The position numbers and the translations under genes were made by a program. The notes beneath the pieces were generated by a model. It ran no database searches. It worked only from the letters and a program-made list of their open reading frames with translations, and had not been told where the DNA came from. Below, piece by piece: positions 41,951 through 50,003 of a DNA stretch of 64,000 bases. The DNA comes from an uncultured Eubacteriales bacterium (GTDB lineage: Bacteria; Bacillota; Clostridia; Oscillospirales; Oscillospiraceae), in the NCBI GenBank assembly GCA_900319465.1, contig ONOL01000005.1:27457-91456 (forward strand), given 5' to 3'. Position 1 is the first letter of the stretch. Each line of letters begins with the position of its first letter.

Positions 41951-42104
41951 TGGTGCACCAGAGATAATTCTCTGGTGCATTTTTCACTCTCCTTGGTGCA
42001 TTTCTGTTTTGTGGTGCATTTTGGGAGGGAACCTGGTGCATTGACCAAAATCGTGGTGCATTTGAAAAAATGTAGTGTAAATCGTAGGGCGTGGTGTAAA
42101 TTGA
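41951..42104. repeat. Iteron-like array of TGGTGCATTT repeats
   Basis: Copies begin at 41951, 41973, 41994, 42012, 42034 and 42054, with two degenerate copies (TAGTGTAAAT at 42073, TGGTGTAAAT at 42092). Spacing is 18-22 bp, about two helical turns, all in one orientation. The first copy is part of an inverted repeat TGCACCAGAG/CTCTGGTGCA. The layout is like multiple transposase-binding sites at an end of a Tn7/Mu-type element or initiator iterons. A minus-strand fragment with an excisionase-like helix (KAKDIARLLKLS, 42107-42142) abuts it. Confidence 0.8.
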
Positions 42105-42270
42105 ATACTAAGCTTTAATAGTCTTGCTATATCCTTCGCCTTCAGCACTCGCTCTATTGAAACGTTCTTGCTGTCGATTATATGCGTATCTTGATGGATG
42201 TTGACCCATCCTGTTTTCCCACTGGGATCGGTTCCTCCGGCGCTTTTTTCACGGAAAACCGAAAAAAAGC

Positions 42271-42285
42271 ATCCCCCCGGGGGGC
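42271..42285 (+). promoter_or_regulatory. C6-G6 palindromic operator, copy A (ECF operon)
   Basis: ATCCCCCCGGGGGGC lies directly before the -35 box (TTGTGG) of the ECF operon. Near-identical sites occur at 46768, 52656 and 52699. Confidence 0.75.
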
Positions 42286-42314
42286 TTGTGGGCGCACAAT
42301 TCATGCTCTATACT
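42286..42314 (+). promoter_or_regulatory. Promoter of the ECF transporter operon
   Basis: TTGTGG (42286-42291), 17-bp spacer, TATACT (42309-42314). The weak -35 box touches the operator. Confidence 0.7.
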
Positions 42315-42350
42315 TTGTCGTGGCAAAGTGAGAAAGGTGGGTATCAATCA

Positions 42351-43172
42351 TTGGCTTTCATCCGGGCGGAAAAGCTCATACATTCTTATGCTTTTGAGGG
42401 CAGTAAGCAGCGTTCTCTGGACGAGCTGTCACTGACGGTAGAGCGAGGAGAATTCCTGGCGATCCTTGGCCACAACGGCTGTGGGAAAACAACGCTGGCC
42501 CGCCATATCAACGCTCTTCTGGAGCTACAGGGCGGGGAGTTGACGATTGCCTCTCTGGACGCTAAAAACCGTGCTAATGTCTGGCGGATCCGCGAAAAGG
42601 TCGGTATGGTGTTCCAGAACCCGGACAATCAGTTCGTCTCCTCCATCATTGAGGAGGATCTGGCCTTCGGCCCGCGCAACTTTGGCGTGCCGGAGGAGGA
42701 GATTCCCGTTCGTATACAGACGGCGCTGGCTGCTGTGGGCATGAGCAGTTTCGAAAAACGCTCGCCCCATCTGCTCTCCGGCGGGCAAAAGCAGCGTATT
42801 GCCATCGCCGGCGTGCTCGCAGTGGATCCGGATATTATGATCTTCGACGAGGTGACAGCCATGCTCGATCCGGAGGGGCGGCGCGATGTGCTGAACACGA
42901 TCAAGCGCTTGCATGAGGACGGGAAAACGATCCTTATGATCTCGCACTACATTGAGGAAGCCGTGAACGCCGACCGGGTGGCGCTGATACACGATGGAAA
43001 ACTGCTCGCCGTCGGGACACCGCGGGAAATGCTGACGGATCTGGAACTGCTGCGGAGGACCGGACTGACCCCGCCGCTGCCGGTGCGGCTGTACCATGAC
43101 CTGAAAGCGCGGGGACGGGATTTGCCCTTCTGTCCGCTGACGGAGAGAGAACTGGTGGACGCCCTATGTTAG
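42351..43172 (+). CDS. ecfA1: ECF transporter ATPase (EcfA1-like)
   Basis: The 273-residue ABC ATPase has Walker A GHNGCGKTT (about 40-48), the Q-loop QNPDNQF, signature LSGGQKQR and Walker B IMIFDEVTAMLDP, all typical of EcfA. It powers uptake of a micronutrient through EcfT and the S component. I place the start at TTG 42351, which follows GAAAGGTGGG at good spacing and gives the usual short N terminus (AFIRAEKL). An upstream ATG at 42303 is possible. First gene of ecfA1-ecfA2-ecfT-S-methyltransferase under operator A. Confidence 0.9.
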   Translation: MAFIRAEKLIHSYAFEGSKQRSLDELSLTVERGEFLAILGHNGCGKTTLARHINALLELQGGELTIASLDAKNRANVWRIREKVGMVFQNPDNQFVSSIIEEDLAFGPRNFGVPEEEIPVRIQTALAAVGMSSFEKRSPHLLSGGQKQRIAIAGVLAVDPDIMIFDEVTAMLDPEGRRDVLNTIKRLHEDGKTILMISHYIEEAVNADRVALIHDGKLLAVGTPREMLTDLELLRRTGLTPPLPVRLYHDLKARGRDLPFCPLTERELVDALC

Positions 43173-44011
43173 AGTTGAGGGATTTGTCTTATACCTACGC
43201 GCCGGGAACCGCCTATGAAGCACAAGCGCTTGAAAAAGTTTCGCTTTGCGTACAAGCGGGCGAATTCGTCGGCATCATGGGGCGTACCGGCTGCGGAAAG
43301 TCCACCCTGATCCAGCTTGTCGCGGGGCTCATAACCCCGACCGGCGGACAGATCCTGTTGGACGGCGAGGACATCAACGACCGGCACTATGACCGAAATG
43401 TCCTGCGTCGAAAGGTCGGTGTGGTGTTCCAGTTCCCGGAGATCCAGCTGTTTGAAAAGACCGTTGCCCGAGATCTTGCCTTTGGTCTGAAGCAGTTTAA
43501 CTGGACGGCAGAGAAGAAAACAGCCTGCATACGCGAGGCGCTGGAGAGACTGGACTTCGATTATGACAGAATCAAAGACAAATCTCCCCTTGGTTTCTCC
43601 GGTGGGGAGAAGCGGCGGCTTGCCATCGCGGGCGTTCTGGCCGCAAGGCCGGAGATACTGATACTCGACGAACCCGTGGCAGGGCTCGATCCGCTGGGGC
43701 GTGATGCGTTTTTAAAGCTGTTGGACGAGCTCAACCGGGATGGCGTCACGATCCTGATGATCTCCCACAGCGCAGACGCGTTGGCCGAGCACGCAGGGCG
43801 CATCGTCGTGCTGAAGGACGGCCGCCTGCTGCGGGATGGGCCCACAGAGGTGGTGTTCTCAGACTGTGCAGGCTTGCAGGCAGAGGGCATCGGCGTGGGA
43901 CAGGTGCGAGAGGTGACAGAGCGGCTGCGCCGGCGTGGAGTGGAACTTCCGCTGAACACAGTCCGCTATGAGCAGCTTTTGGATGCGCTGGCGGGGAGGG
44001 AGAGTCTGTGA
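43166..44011 (+). CDS. ecfA2: ECF transporter ATPase (EcfA2-like)
   Basis: The 281-residue ABC ATPase has Walker A GRTGCGKST (about 38-46), QFPEIQLFEKTVARD (the EcfA2-type Q-loop), signature FSGGEKRR and Walker B ILILDEPVAGLDP. It forms the A-A' heterodimer with the preceding protein. It overlaps the first gene by 7 nt and the next by 4 nt, indicating coupled translation and fixed stoichiometry. Confidence 0.92.
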   Translation: MLELRDLSYTYAPGTAYEAQALEKVSLCVQAGEFVGIMGRTGCGKSTLIQLVAGLITPTGGQILLDGEDINDRHYDRNVLRRKVGVVFQFPEIQLFEKTVARDLAFGLKQFNWTAEKKTACIREALERLDFDYDRIKDKSPLGFSGGEKRRLAIAGVLAARPEILILDEPVAGLDPLGRDAFLKLLDELNRDGVTILMISHSADALAEHAGRIVVLKDGRLLRDGPTEVVFSDCAGLQAEGIGVGQVREVTERLRRRGVELPLNTVRYEQLLDALAGRESL

Positions 44012-44799
44012 ACCGACTTCCCGCCGGACTGTATCAGCCGGGCGATTCCCGGCTCCATCGGCTTGACGCGCTAAGCAAGATCCTGTGCCTGATCATCCTG
44101 CTCATCGCCGTAGTGAACACCACAACCATTCCCGGTTATGCCGTGCTGGCGCTACTGACCGGATTCTTGATTCGACTCTCGGGCATCCGACCCCCTGATG
44201 CGCTTCATTCTGCGACGCGGCTCGGCTGGTTTTTCCTGATCATTCTGCTGATGAATCTTTGCTTCTACGAGCCGGAACATCCCTGGTTCAGCTGGTGGAT
44301 CTTCCGTCCTTCAACCGAAGGACTGATGCAAGGCGTCAATGTAGTTGCGAGGGTATTTCTGCTGTTGGTGCTCAGCAATTTGCTGACCATTACCACGGCG
44401 CCGCTGGCAATGACCGAGGCCATGGAGCGCATACTCACGCCGCTGCGCATCCTTGGCGTGCCGACCGATCTCGTTGCAATGATCCTTTCGATTGCTATTC
44501 AGTTTATTCCTACGCTTCTGGAAGAGACCGACAACATCCGCAAGGCGCAGACAGCGCGCGGCGCGCGGTTCGACAGCAGAAAGCTGACAGAAAAGGCAAA
44601 TGCTGTGCTGTCCCTTGTGATACCGATCTTTCTGGCCGCGTTCAAGCGGGCAGATGAGTTAAGTCTCGCCATGGAAGCGCGGGGCTACCGTACCGATGTG
44701 AAGCGGAGCCGAAAAAAGTACGCGCCTTTACAGAGCCGCGATTGGCTGTCGATGGGCCTTTGCACTGCACTGGCGGTCGCGTACGTTGTCCTCAAGTAA
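44008..44799 (+). CDS. ecfT: ECF transporter transmembrane component EcfT
   Basis: The 263-residue protein has about five to six helices. The coupling-helix signatures with Ala-Arg-Gly are visible as AQTARGARFDS and AMEARGYR (about 188-200 and 224-231), which contact the ATPases. The start is GTG overlapping the ecfA2 stop (GTGA). It connects the ATPases to the S component encoded next. Confidence 0.92.
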   Translation: MNRLPAGLYQPGDSRLHRLDALSKILCLIILLIAVVNTTTIPGYAVLALLTGFLIRLSGIRPPDALHSATRLGWFFLIILLMNLCFYEPEHPWFSWWIFRPSTEGLMQGVNVVARVFLLLVLSNLLTITTAPLAMTEAMERILTPLRILGVPTDLVAMILSIAIQFIPTLLEETDNIRKAQTARGARFDSRKLTEKANAVLSLVIPIFLAAFKRADELSLAMEARGYRTDVKRSRKKYAPLQSRDWLSMGLCTALAVAYVVLK

Positions 44800-44848
44800 T
44801 TCCGCCGGAGCTCTCCGGCTGAAATAAAAACTTTAGGAGGAAAGAAAC

Positions 44849-45394
44849 ATGCAAAAGATGTCTACCGTAAAAAAGGCGATTATCACCGCCATCTGCATTG
44901 CCCTGTGCGTGGTGCTTCCTCAGGCCTTCCACGCCATTCCCCGGGCAGGCGCGATCTATCTGCCCATGCACATTCCCGTGCTGCTGTGCGGCCTGATCTG
45001 CGGCTGGCCCTTCGGCCTGCTGTGCGGCATCGCCGGACCGCTGCTCTCCAGTCTCTTTACCGGCATGCCTCCCGCCGCTGTGCTGCCCTCGATGGTGATC
45101 GAGTGCGCTGTGTACGGCTGTGCGGCCGGTCTGCTGATGAGCCTCGTGAAGACTAGGAACACCTATGCCGACCTCTATATCAGTCTGATCGGTGCCATGC
45201 TTTGCGGGCGCATCATTGCCGGTATCCTCCAGGCGCTGATTTTCTCCGCCGGTAACTATTCCATTGCCGCCTGGACCACCAGCTATTTTGTCACTGCTCT
45301 GCCCGGCATTATCATCCAGGTCGTTCTGCTTCCCAGCATCGTCTTTGCGCTGATGAAGGCCAGACTGATTCCCGAACGCTACCCCAAAGACTAA
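44849..45394 (+). CDS. ECF transporter substrate-binding S component, ligand unknown
   Basis: The 181-residue protein has six hydrophobic segments, an N-terminal stretch with A-x-x-x-A small-residue spacing (KKAIITAICIALCVVLPQA) for EcfT docking, and the S-component pattern MHIPVLLCGLICGWPFGLLCGIAGPLLSSLFTGMPP. It belongs to the PF12822-like ECF S proteins. It is not CbiM/NikM-like, which start with a metal-binding His. A vitamin, its precursor or a metal chelate is possible. It has its own ribosome site AGGAGG after a 49-bp gap. Confidence 0.85.
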   Translation: MQKMSTVKKAIITAICIALCVVLPQAFHAIPRAGAIYLPMHIPVLLCGLICGWPFGLLCGIAGPLLSSLFTGMPPAAVLPSMVIECAVYGCAAGLLMSLVKTRNTYADLYISLIGAMLCGRIIAGILQALIFSAGNYSIAAWTTSYFVTALPGIIIQVVLLPSIVFALMKARLIPERYPKD

Positions 45395-45397
45395 GCG

Positions 45398-45982
45398 ATG
45401 GATAAGCAGTCTGTTATAGAGTTCTTTGACCGCCTCGCCCCGCAATGGGACGCTGAGATGATTCGCTCCGACGAGATCATCGACATCATTCTGGATAATG
45501 CGGGTGTGAAGGAAGGGAAAGATGTCCTTGACGTGGCCTGCGGCACGGGCGTGCTGATCCCGGATTACCTCAAAAGAAATGCAGCTTCCGTCACGGCCAT
45601 CGACATCTCACCAAAAATGGCGGAACTGGCGAGGAAGAAATTCCCGCAGGAAAAGGTGGAAATACTCTGTGGAGACGTGGAGGAGACGGATTTCGACCGG
45701 CAGTTTGACTGTATTTTGGTTTACAACGCCTTCCCGCACTTTCCCGACCCGGAGCGACTGATTGTGAGGCTCACATCACTCATAAAGCCGGGCGGGATCG
45801 TTACGGTAGCCCACGGCATGAGCCGGGAGAAAATCGACGGTCACCATTCCGGTATGGCCAGCAAGGTCTCGCGCAGTCTTATGAGTGCAGAGGATCTGGC
45901 CGCGATCTTTTCCAGGGGACTAACAGTGACCACGGTGCTGTCCAATGATCGAATGTATCAAGTGGCAGGGAAAAAAGTGTGA
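45398..45982 (+). CDS. Class I SAM methyltransferase of the ECF operon
   Basis: The 194-residue UbiE-like methyltransferase has motif I VLDVACGTGVL (about 42-52), TAIDISPKM with the ribose-binding Asp (about 66-74) and LIKPGGIVTV. It starts 3 bp after the S component stop, so it is made with the transporter and may modify the imported ligand. Its body is not closely similar to the two methyltransferases of the neighbouring ABC operon. Confidence 0.85.
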   Translation: MDKQSVIEFFDRLAPQWDAEMIRSDEIIDIILDNAGVKEGKDVLDVACGTGVLIPDYLKRNAASVTAIDISPKMAELARKKFPQEKVEILCGDVEETDFDRQFDCILVYNAFPHFPDPERLIVRLTSLIKPGGIVTVAHGMSREKIDGHHSGMASKVSRSLMSAEDLAAIFSRGLTVTTVLSNDRMYQVAGKKV

Positions 45983-45996
45983 ATCGTTGATCCTGT

Positions 45997-46045
45997 GCAG
46001 ACAGGTACCTGGATATATGTTTTTCAGGTACCTGTCTGCTTTGCT
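45997..46045 (+). terminator. Terminator of the ECF operon
   Basis: A 15-bp perfect stem (GCAGACAGGTACCTG with its complement at 46025-46039) is followed by a short T-rich tail. Confidence 0.75.
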
Positions 46046-46107
46046 GTCTTATATACCCGACAAATCCAAGGATAACTCCACAAACCCGGGTCCAGCAAGG
46101 CGATCCG

Positions 46108-46728
46108 ATGATCAAGAGGATCCTGTGGCTCCTGTTAGTTGCCTGTTTCCTGACCGGATGCGCCTCTCAAACTGAGGTGCCGACTGTGGTATCGCAGAAA
46201 ACGCCCGTCCCAACTACGGAATCGACAGTGCAGCAGTTTAAGTCAGAGAGCCTGGCGGAAGCAACACCGGTATTGGAAGCAGCGCAGGCAGAGATAATTG
46301 AGGAGACTAAGCCAGTCATGAAGCTGAAGATCAATGACACAGTTGTTGAAGTCCTATGGGAAGATAACGAGTCGGTCGAGGCGCTTTTCAATCTCGTTTT
46401 GGCAGAGCCCCTTACGATCAGAATGTCGATGTACGGAGGTTTTGAGCAAGTCGGCTCGATTGGATCAAGCCTTCCGCGAAACGACGTACAGACAACGACT
46501 TCTGCCGGGGATATCGTGCTGTATTCCGGCAGCCAGATCGTCGTCTTCTACGGCTCCAACTCCTGGGCATGTGACTGTGATGGCTTAACTCTGCTTGGAG
46601 AAAATGAGGCCCTCCGTGTGACCGGCACGGAGGGCCTTAGCAAGAGAGATCTTTGGTATCCCTTGTGTCGGAGAGGTGAAAGAGACACATGGATTGAGGG
46701 AGATCCGGGATACCGTTCAAGCATCTGA
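46108..46728 (+). pseudogene. Cyclophilin-like lipoprotein with internal deletion and shifted C terminus
   Basis: The reading frame codes 206 residues with a lipobox (LTGC, Cys about 18), a Thr/Glu linker and a cyclophilin-like fold (PF18050 type: MYGGFEQVGSIGSSLPRNDVQTTT, GDIVLYSGSQIVVFYGSNSW, about 110-153). Family members continue after NSW through about 20 residues to a final GDVTVTLS-like strand. Here the sequence right after TCCTGG gives GHVTVMA-stop in the +1 frame (46565-46588), and a hairpin at 46606-46638 follows. So about 15-25 codons were deleted out of frame, and the last 50 residues of the present frame are read-through. Confidence 0.7.
46606..46638 (+). terminator. Hairpin after the ancestral stop of the cyclophilin-like gene
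   Basis: GAGGCCCTCCGTG with CACGGAGGGCCTT, loop TGACCGG, no T run. It lies inside the present open frame, which supports a shorter original gene. Confidence 0.6.
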
Positions 46729-46767
46729 TCTGATAACAGAATATCAGATTATTTTGAATGGCGGAAG

Positions 46768-46779
46768 CCCCCCCGGGGG
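46768..46779. promoter_or_regulatory. C-tract/G-tract palindrome, copy B
   Basis: Seven C then five G between convergent gene ends. On the minus strand it is followed by TTCCGC, 17 bp and TATTCT, the same layout as the other copies, yet no minus-strand gene lies downstream. Possibly a relic promoter. Confidence 0.45.
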
Positions 46780-46787
46780 ATAAAAAT

Positions 46788-47546
46788 TCAAAAAATCGCG
46801 TCCACCAGCCGTTTTGCGTAATCTGACTGCGGGCACAGGATCACCTCGTCGGGCATTCCCTGCTCTACGATCTTTCCGTCGTAGAGGACGACGACCCTGT
46901 CGCAGAACTGCTGTACCAGCGCCAGATTGTGACAGATAAAAAGATACGCGAGCTTCTTTTCCTTCTGAAGCTGCTGCAGCAGCTCGATGATCTGCTTCTG
47001 CACGGTCACGTCCAGCGCGGAGGTCGCCTCATCGAAGATGAGCACGCGCGGATCGCACATCAGCGCACGCGCGATCGCTGCGCGCTGGCACTGGCCACCG
47101 GAGACCTGGTGCGGATAGCGTTCGAGAAACTCGCCGGGCAGACCGCACTGCTCGAGCAGACTCCGCGCCTTCGCCTCACGCTCCGCCTTCGGCACGCCCT
47201 TATTGCGCAGGCTCTCGCAGATACCATCGCCCAGCGTGCGGCGGGGATCAAAGGAGCCGGCCGGTGACTGAAAGACCATCTGGATCTTCGCGTAGACCGG
47301 GATCAGCGCGCGCCCGGACAGCTTGGTGACATCCTGCCCGTCGATCTCGATCCGGCCGGTGGTCGGGTCGATCTGACGGGTGATCAGCTTGGCGATCGTG
47401 GACTTGCCGGAGCCGGATTCGCCCACGACGCCGAGGATCTCGCCGGGACAGACGGAGAAGCTCACGTGATCCACGGCGTAAAACTCGTTCTTTCCGGCGC
47501 GGGAGAAGACTTTGGAAAGGTCTGTGACCTTCAGGATCGGTTCCAT
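46788..47546 (-). CDS. ABC transporter ATPase, OppF/NikE type
   Basis: The 252-residue ATPase has Walker A GESGSGKST (about 41-49), Q-loop QSPAGSFDPR, signature VSGGQCQR and Walker B VLIFDEATSALD. It is the last gene of a six-gene nickel/peptide-type uptake operon (methyltransferase, two permeases, binding protein, two ATPases). It is shorter than many OppF proteins, which carry a C-terminal Fe-S extension; this length suits NikE-like members. Confidence 0.9.
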   Translation of the reverse strand: MEPILKVTDLSKVFSRAGKNEFYAVDHVSFSVCPGEILGVVGESGSGKSTIAKLITRQIDPTTGRIEIDGQDVTKLSGRALIPVYAKIQMVFQSPAGSFDPRRTLGDGICESLRNKGVPKAEREAKARSLLEQCGLPGEFLERYPHQVSGGQCQRAAIARALMCDPRVLIFDEATSALDVTVQKQIIELLQQLQKEKKLAYLFICHNLALVQQFCDRVVVLYDGKIVEQGMPDEVILCPQSDYAKRLVDAIF

Positions 47547-47553
47547 TTCTTTC

Positions 47554-48336
47554 TTACCCCCTCCGCAGTCTGGGTACCGCGCTCAGCAGCTTTTTGGTAT
47601 AGTCGTTCTGCGGTTTTTCCAGCACATCGCCAGCCTTGCCGTACTCCATCACATTCCCGTCCTGCAGGACGAGGATGCTGTCGGCCATGGCAGAGACGAC
47701 ACCGATGTCGTGCGTGACGATGATGATCGCCGTGCCGAACACCTCGCGGACGTTGAGCATCTCCTCCACGACCTGCCGCTGCACGGCCACGTCGAGCGCG
47801 GAGGTCGGCTCGTCCGCCATGAGGACAGTCGGGTTCATCAGCATGGCGATCGCAATGCCCGCGCGCTGGTTCATGCCGCCGGAGAGCTCAAAGGGATAGC
47901 TGCTCCAGACCCGCTCGCCGTCCTTGAAATTCAGTTTGTCGAGCAGCTCCATGGCCGTGGCCTTCGCCTCCGCGACGTCCACCTTTCGGTGCGCCGCAAG
48001 ACTCTCCACGATCTGCTCGCCGATCGTGCGGATCGGGCTGAGGGACGCGCCGCAGTCCTGGAAGATCATACCGATCTTCTCCCCGCAGATATGCCGCATC
48101 TCCGTGTCGCTGAGGTCTGGGAGATTCTTCCCCTCAAACCAGATATCGCCCTTCGTGACCATGCCGCTGCTGCCCAGCAGCCCCATGGCCGCCTTGATCA
48201 GTGTCGATTTGCCGGAGCCGGACTCACCAACCAGACCGAGAATCTCGCCCGGATGAAGCTGAAAGCTCACGTCGTGGACGACGGGATTGCCGTTGAAGGA
48301 GATCTCCACGTGCTGATAATCCAATAATACTGCCAT
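47554..48336 (-). CDS. ABC transporter ATPase, OppD/NikD type
   Basis: The 260-residue ATPase has Walker A GESGSGKST (about 38-46), Q-loop QDCGASLSPIRTIGEQ, signature LSGGMNQRAGIA and Walker B VLMADEPTSALD. It pairs with the OppF/NikE-type ATPase encoded 7 bp downstream. The gap to the upstream binding-protein gene holds a 12-bp hairpin that may attenuate ATPase expression. Confidence 0.9.
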   Translation of the reverse strand: MAVLLDYQHVEISFNGNPVVHDVSFQLHPGEILGLVGESGSGKSTLIKAAMGLLGSSGMVTKGDIWFEGKNLPDLSDTEMRHICGEKIGMIFQDCGASLSPIRTIGEQIVESLAAHRKVDVAEAKATAMELLDKLNFKDGERVWSSYPFELSGGMNQRAGIAIAMLMNPTVLMADEPTSALDVAVQRQVVEEMLNVREVFGTAIIIVTHDIGVVSAMADSILVLQDGNVMEYGKAGDVLEKPQNDYTKKLLSAVPRLRRG

Positions 48337-48354
48337 AGAAAAACCTCACAGGGA

Positions 48355-48382
48355 GCATGGGGCGGGAAAACCCGCCCCATGC
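48355..48382 (-). terminator. Attenuator hairpin between binding protein and ATPase genes
   Basis: GCATGGGGCGGG/CCCGCCCCATGC with loop TTTT on the minus strand; no T run. Likely lowers downstream expression or protects the upstream mRNA. Confidence 0.6.
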
Positions 48383-48397
48383 TTGTTTCCGCAAAGC

Positions 48398-49960
48398 TCA
48401 GTTGATATCCAGCGCCGCGGTCAGCTCGTAGAAGTCACAGGTGTGCGCTTCGAGACCGGTAACGCCCTTTTGCATGATCATGCTCATTCGCAGGAAGGAG
48501 CAGAAGATATAGGAATTGTCGTCCAGCAGCTCCTGCTGCATCTCAACGGCAATCTTGGCGCGTGCGGCCGGATCGAATGTGCCGCGGAGCTGAACGGCCA
48601 GCTTCTCCAGCCTGTCGCTGTGGTGGCCGCCGGAGTTCTTGATGGAGGCGTCCAGACAGTAGGTATCAAAGAAGTTGGCGGGGTCGCCCAGACCGGCGTT
48701 GACATTGGCGCTGACCCAGATGTCCCACTGGGTGGGATCCTTGCGGATGGAGTTGTGATCCTTCGTACTGTTGATCTGGACCTCGATGCCGATCTCCTTG
48801 AGCGTAGCCTGCGCGGACTCGGCCAGCAGCGGCAGCTCCTGACGGGACGGGTAGGTCAGCCAGCGGATGGACAGCTTCTGTCCGTCCTTCTCGCGGATGC
48901 CGTCGCCGTCCGTATCGACCCAGCCGGCCTGCTCCAGAACGGCCTTGGCCTGCGCGGGATCATAGGAGACCGTATTGACGCCCTGGCCGAAGGCAAAGCT
49001 GTCGGGGAAGGCGCCGGTCGCGGTATAGCCGTAGCCGTTGAGCAGAACATCGACAAAGCCCTGCTTGTTGATGCCCAGCGCGATCGCCTTACGGACCGCG
49101 GGATCGCTCATGATCGCGTAGCCGGGGTTTTCCACATGCAGGTTCACCATGCCCCAGAAGCAGCGGCTGGTCTGGATGCTGGTGAACTTGTAGTTGTCGT
49201 TCTCAAAGAGCGGATAGCTGGCGTAAGCCATGCCGTAAGCGGCGTCGATCTCGCCGGACTGCAGCGCCATGGCCAGCGTATCGCCGTCGGAAATGGTGCG
49301 GACGGTGATCTCGTCAATGTGGACCTCGCCGTCCCAGTAGTTGGTGTTCTTGACTAGACTCACGTGGTCGTCGGTCACGACCTCTGTGGCCACATACGGG
49401 CCGGTGCCGACCACGCAGCCGTTCTCGGGGATACCGACTTCCATGTCGATGATGCAGCCGTAGGCCTCGGAAAGATAGTTCATCAGAATGGGGTTGGGTT
49501 CGGAGGTGACGATGGTCAGCTTCTGGCCGTCCGCCTCCATGGAGGCGATCTTCAGGTTGTCCGCGGCGCGCTCGTGGACCTCGATGAGATGCTCGAGGCA
49601 GGCCTTGACCGCGGCCGCGTCGCACTTTTTGCCGTTGGAGAAGCAGACCGCATCCTTGATCATGATCTCCCAGCTCGTTTCGTTGATATTGGTCGCGCTC
49701 TCTGCCAGCCAGGGCTGCAGGGAGCCGTCGTCCGCGATCTTCATCAGCGTCTCGCCGACGCCGTAGCGAATGCAGGGCCAGCCCGAGTAGGCGTAATGGG
49801 GGTTGATATCCGGCTCTTCGTTCTCGGCGTTGAAGGTGGTGTCGCCGAAGACGAAGGTCTTCTTGCCGCCGGAGGCCGCGGGAGCGTTGGAGCCGCTTCC
49901 GCAGGCGGCCAGCCCGAGGACCATGCACAGAGCGAGGAGCAGTGCCAGAATCTTTTTCAT
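48398..49960 (-). CDS. Extracytoplasmic solute-binding lipoprotein (SBP family 5, NikA/DppA type)
   Basis: The 520-residue lipoprotein (LGLAACGSGS, Cys about 20) has the family 5 pattern: GETLMKIADDGSLQPWLAES, FSNGKKCDAAAVKACLEHL (shifted F-x-DGxPxTAxDV signature), GTGPYVATEVV, DPAVRKAIALGINK and YDPAQAKAVLEQAGW. Such proteins bind peptides, nickel-chelator complexes or opine metallophores. His pairs near LDASIKNSGGHHSDRL could contact a metal, but that is speculative. Confidence 0.9.
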   Translation of the reverse strand: MKKILALLLALCMVLGLAACGSGSNAPAASGGKKTFVFGDTTFNAENEEPDINPHYAYSGWPCIRYGVGETLMKIADDGSLQPWLAESATNINETSWEIMIKDAVCFSNGKKCDAAAVKACLEHLIEVHERAADNLKIASMEADGQKLTIVTSEPNPILMNYLSEAYGCIIDMEVGIPENGCVVGTGPYVATEVVTDDHVSLVKNTNYWDGEVHIDEITVRTISDGDTLAMALQSGEIDAAYGMAYASYPLFENDNYKFTSIQTSRCFWGMVNLHVENPGYAIMSDPAVRKAIALGINKQGFVDVLLNGYGYTATGAFPDSFAFGQGVNTVSYDPAQAKAVLEQAGWVDTDGDGIREKDGQKLSIRWLTYPSRQELPLLAESAQATLKEIGIEVQINSTKDHNSIRKDPTQWDIWVSANVNAGLGDPANFFDTYCLDASIKNSGGHHSDRLEKLAVQLRGTFDPAARAKIAVEMQQELLDDNSYIFCSFLRMSMIMQKGVTGLEAHTCDFYELTAALDIN

Positions 49961-50003
49961 CTTTGTCGTTCCTTTCTTTTATCTAAATAAATTAGATCGC
50001 AAA

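Noticed and set aside
41951-42104. CRISPR array
   Set aside because: The repeats are only about 10 bp with 8-12 bp between them, far shorter than CRISPR repeats and spacers, and no cas genes are present.
42273-42284. C6-G6 palindromes as terminators
   Set aside because: They have no loop and no T run and sit at promoters, so an operator is the better reading.
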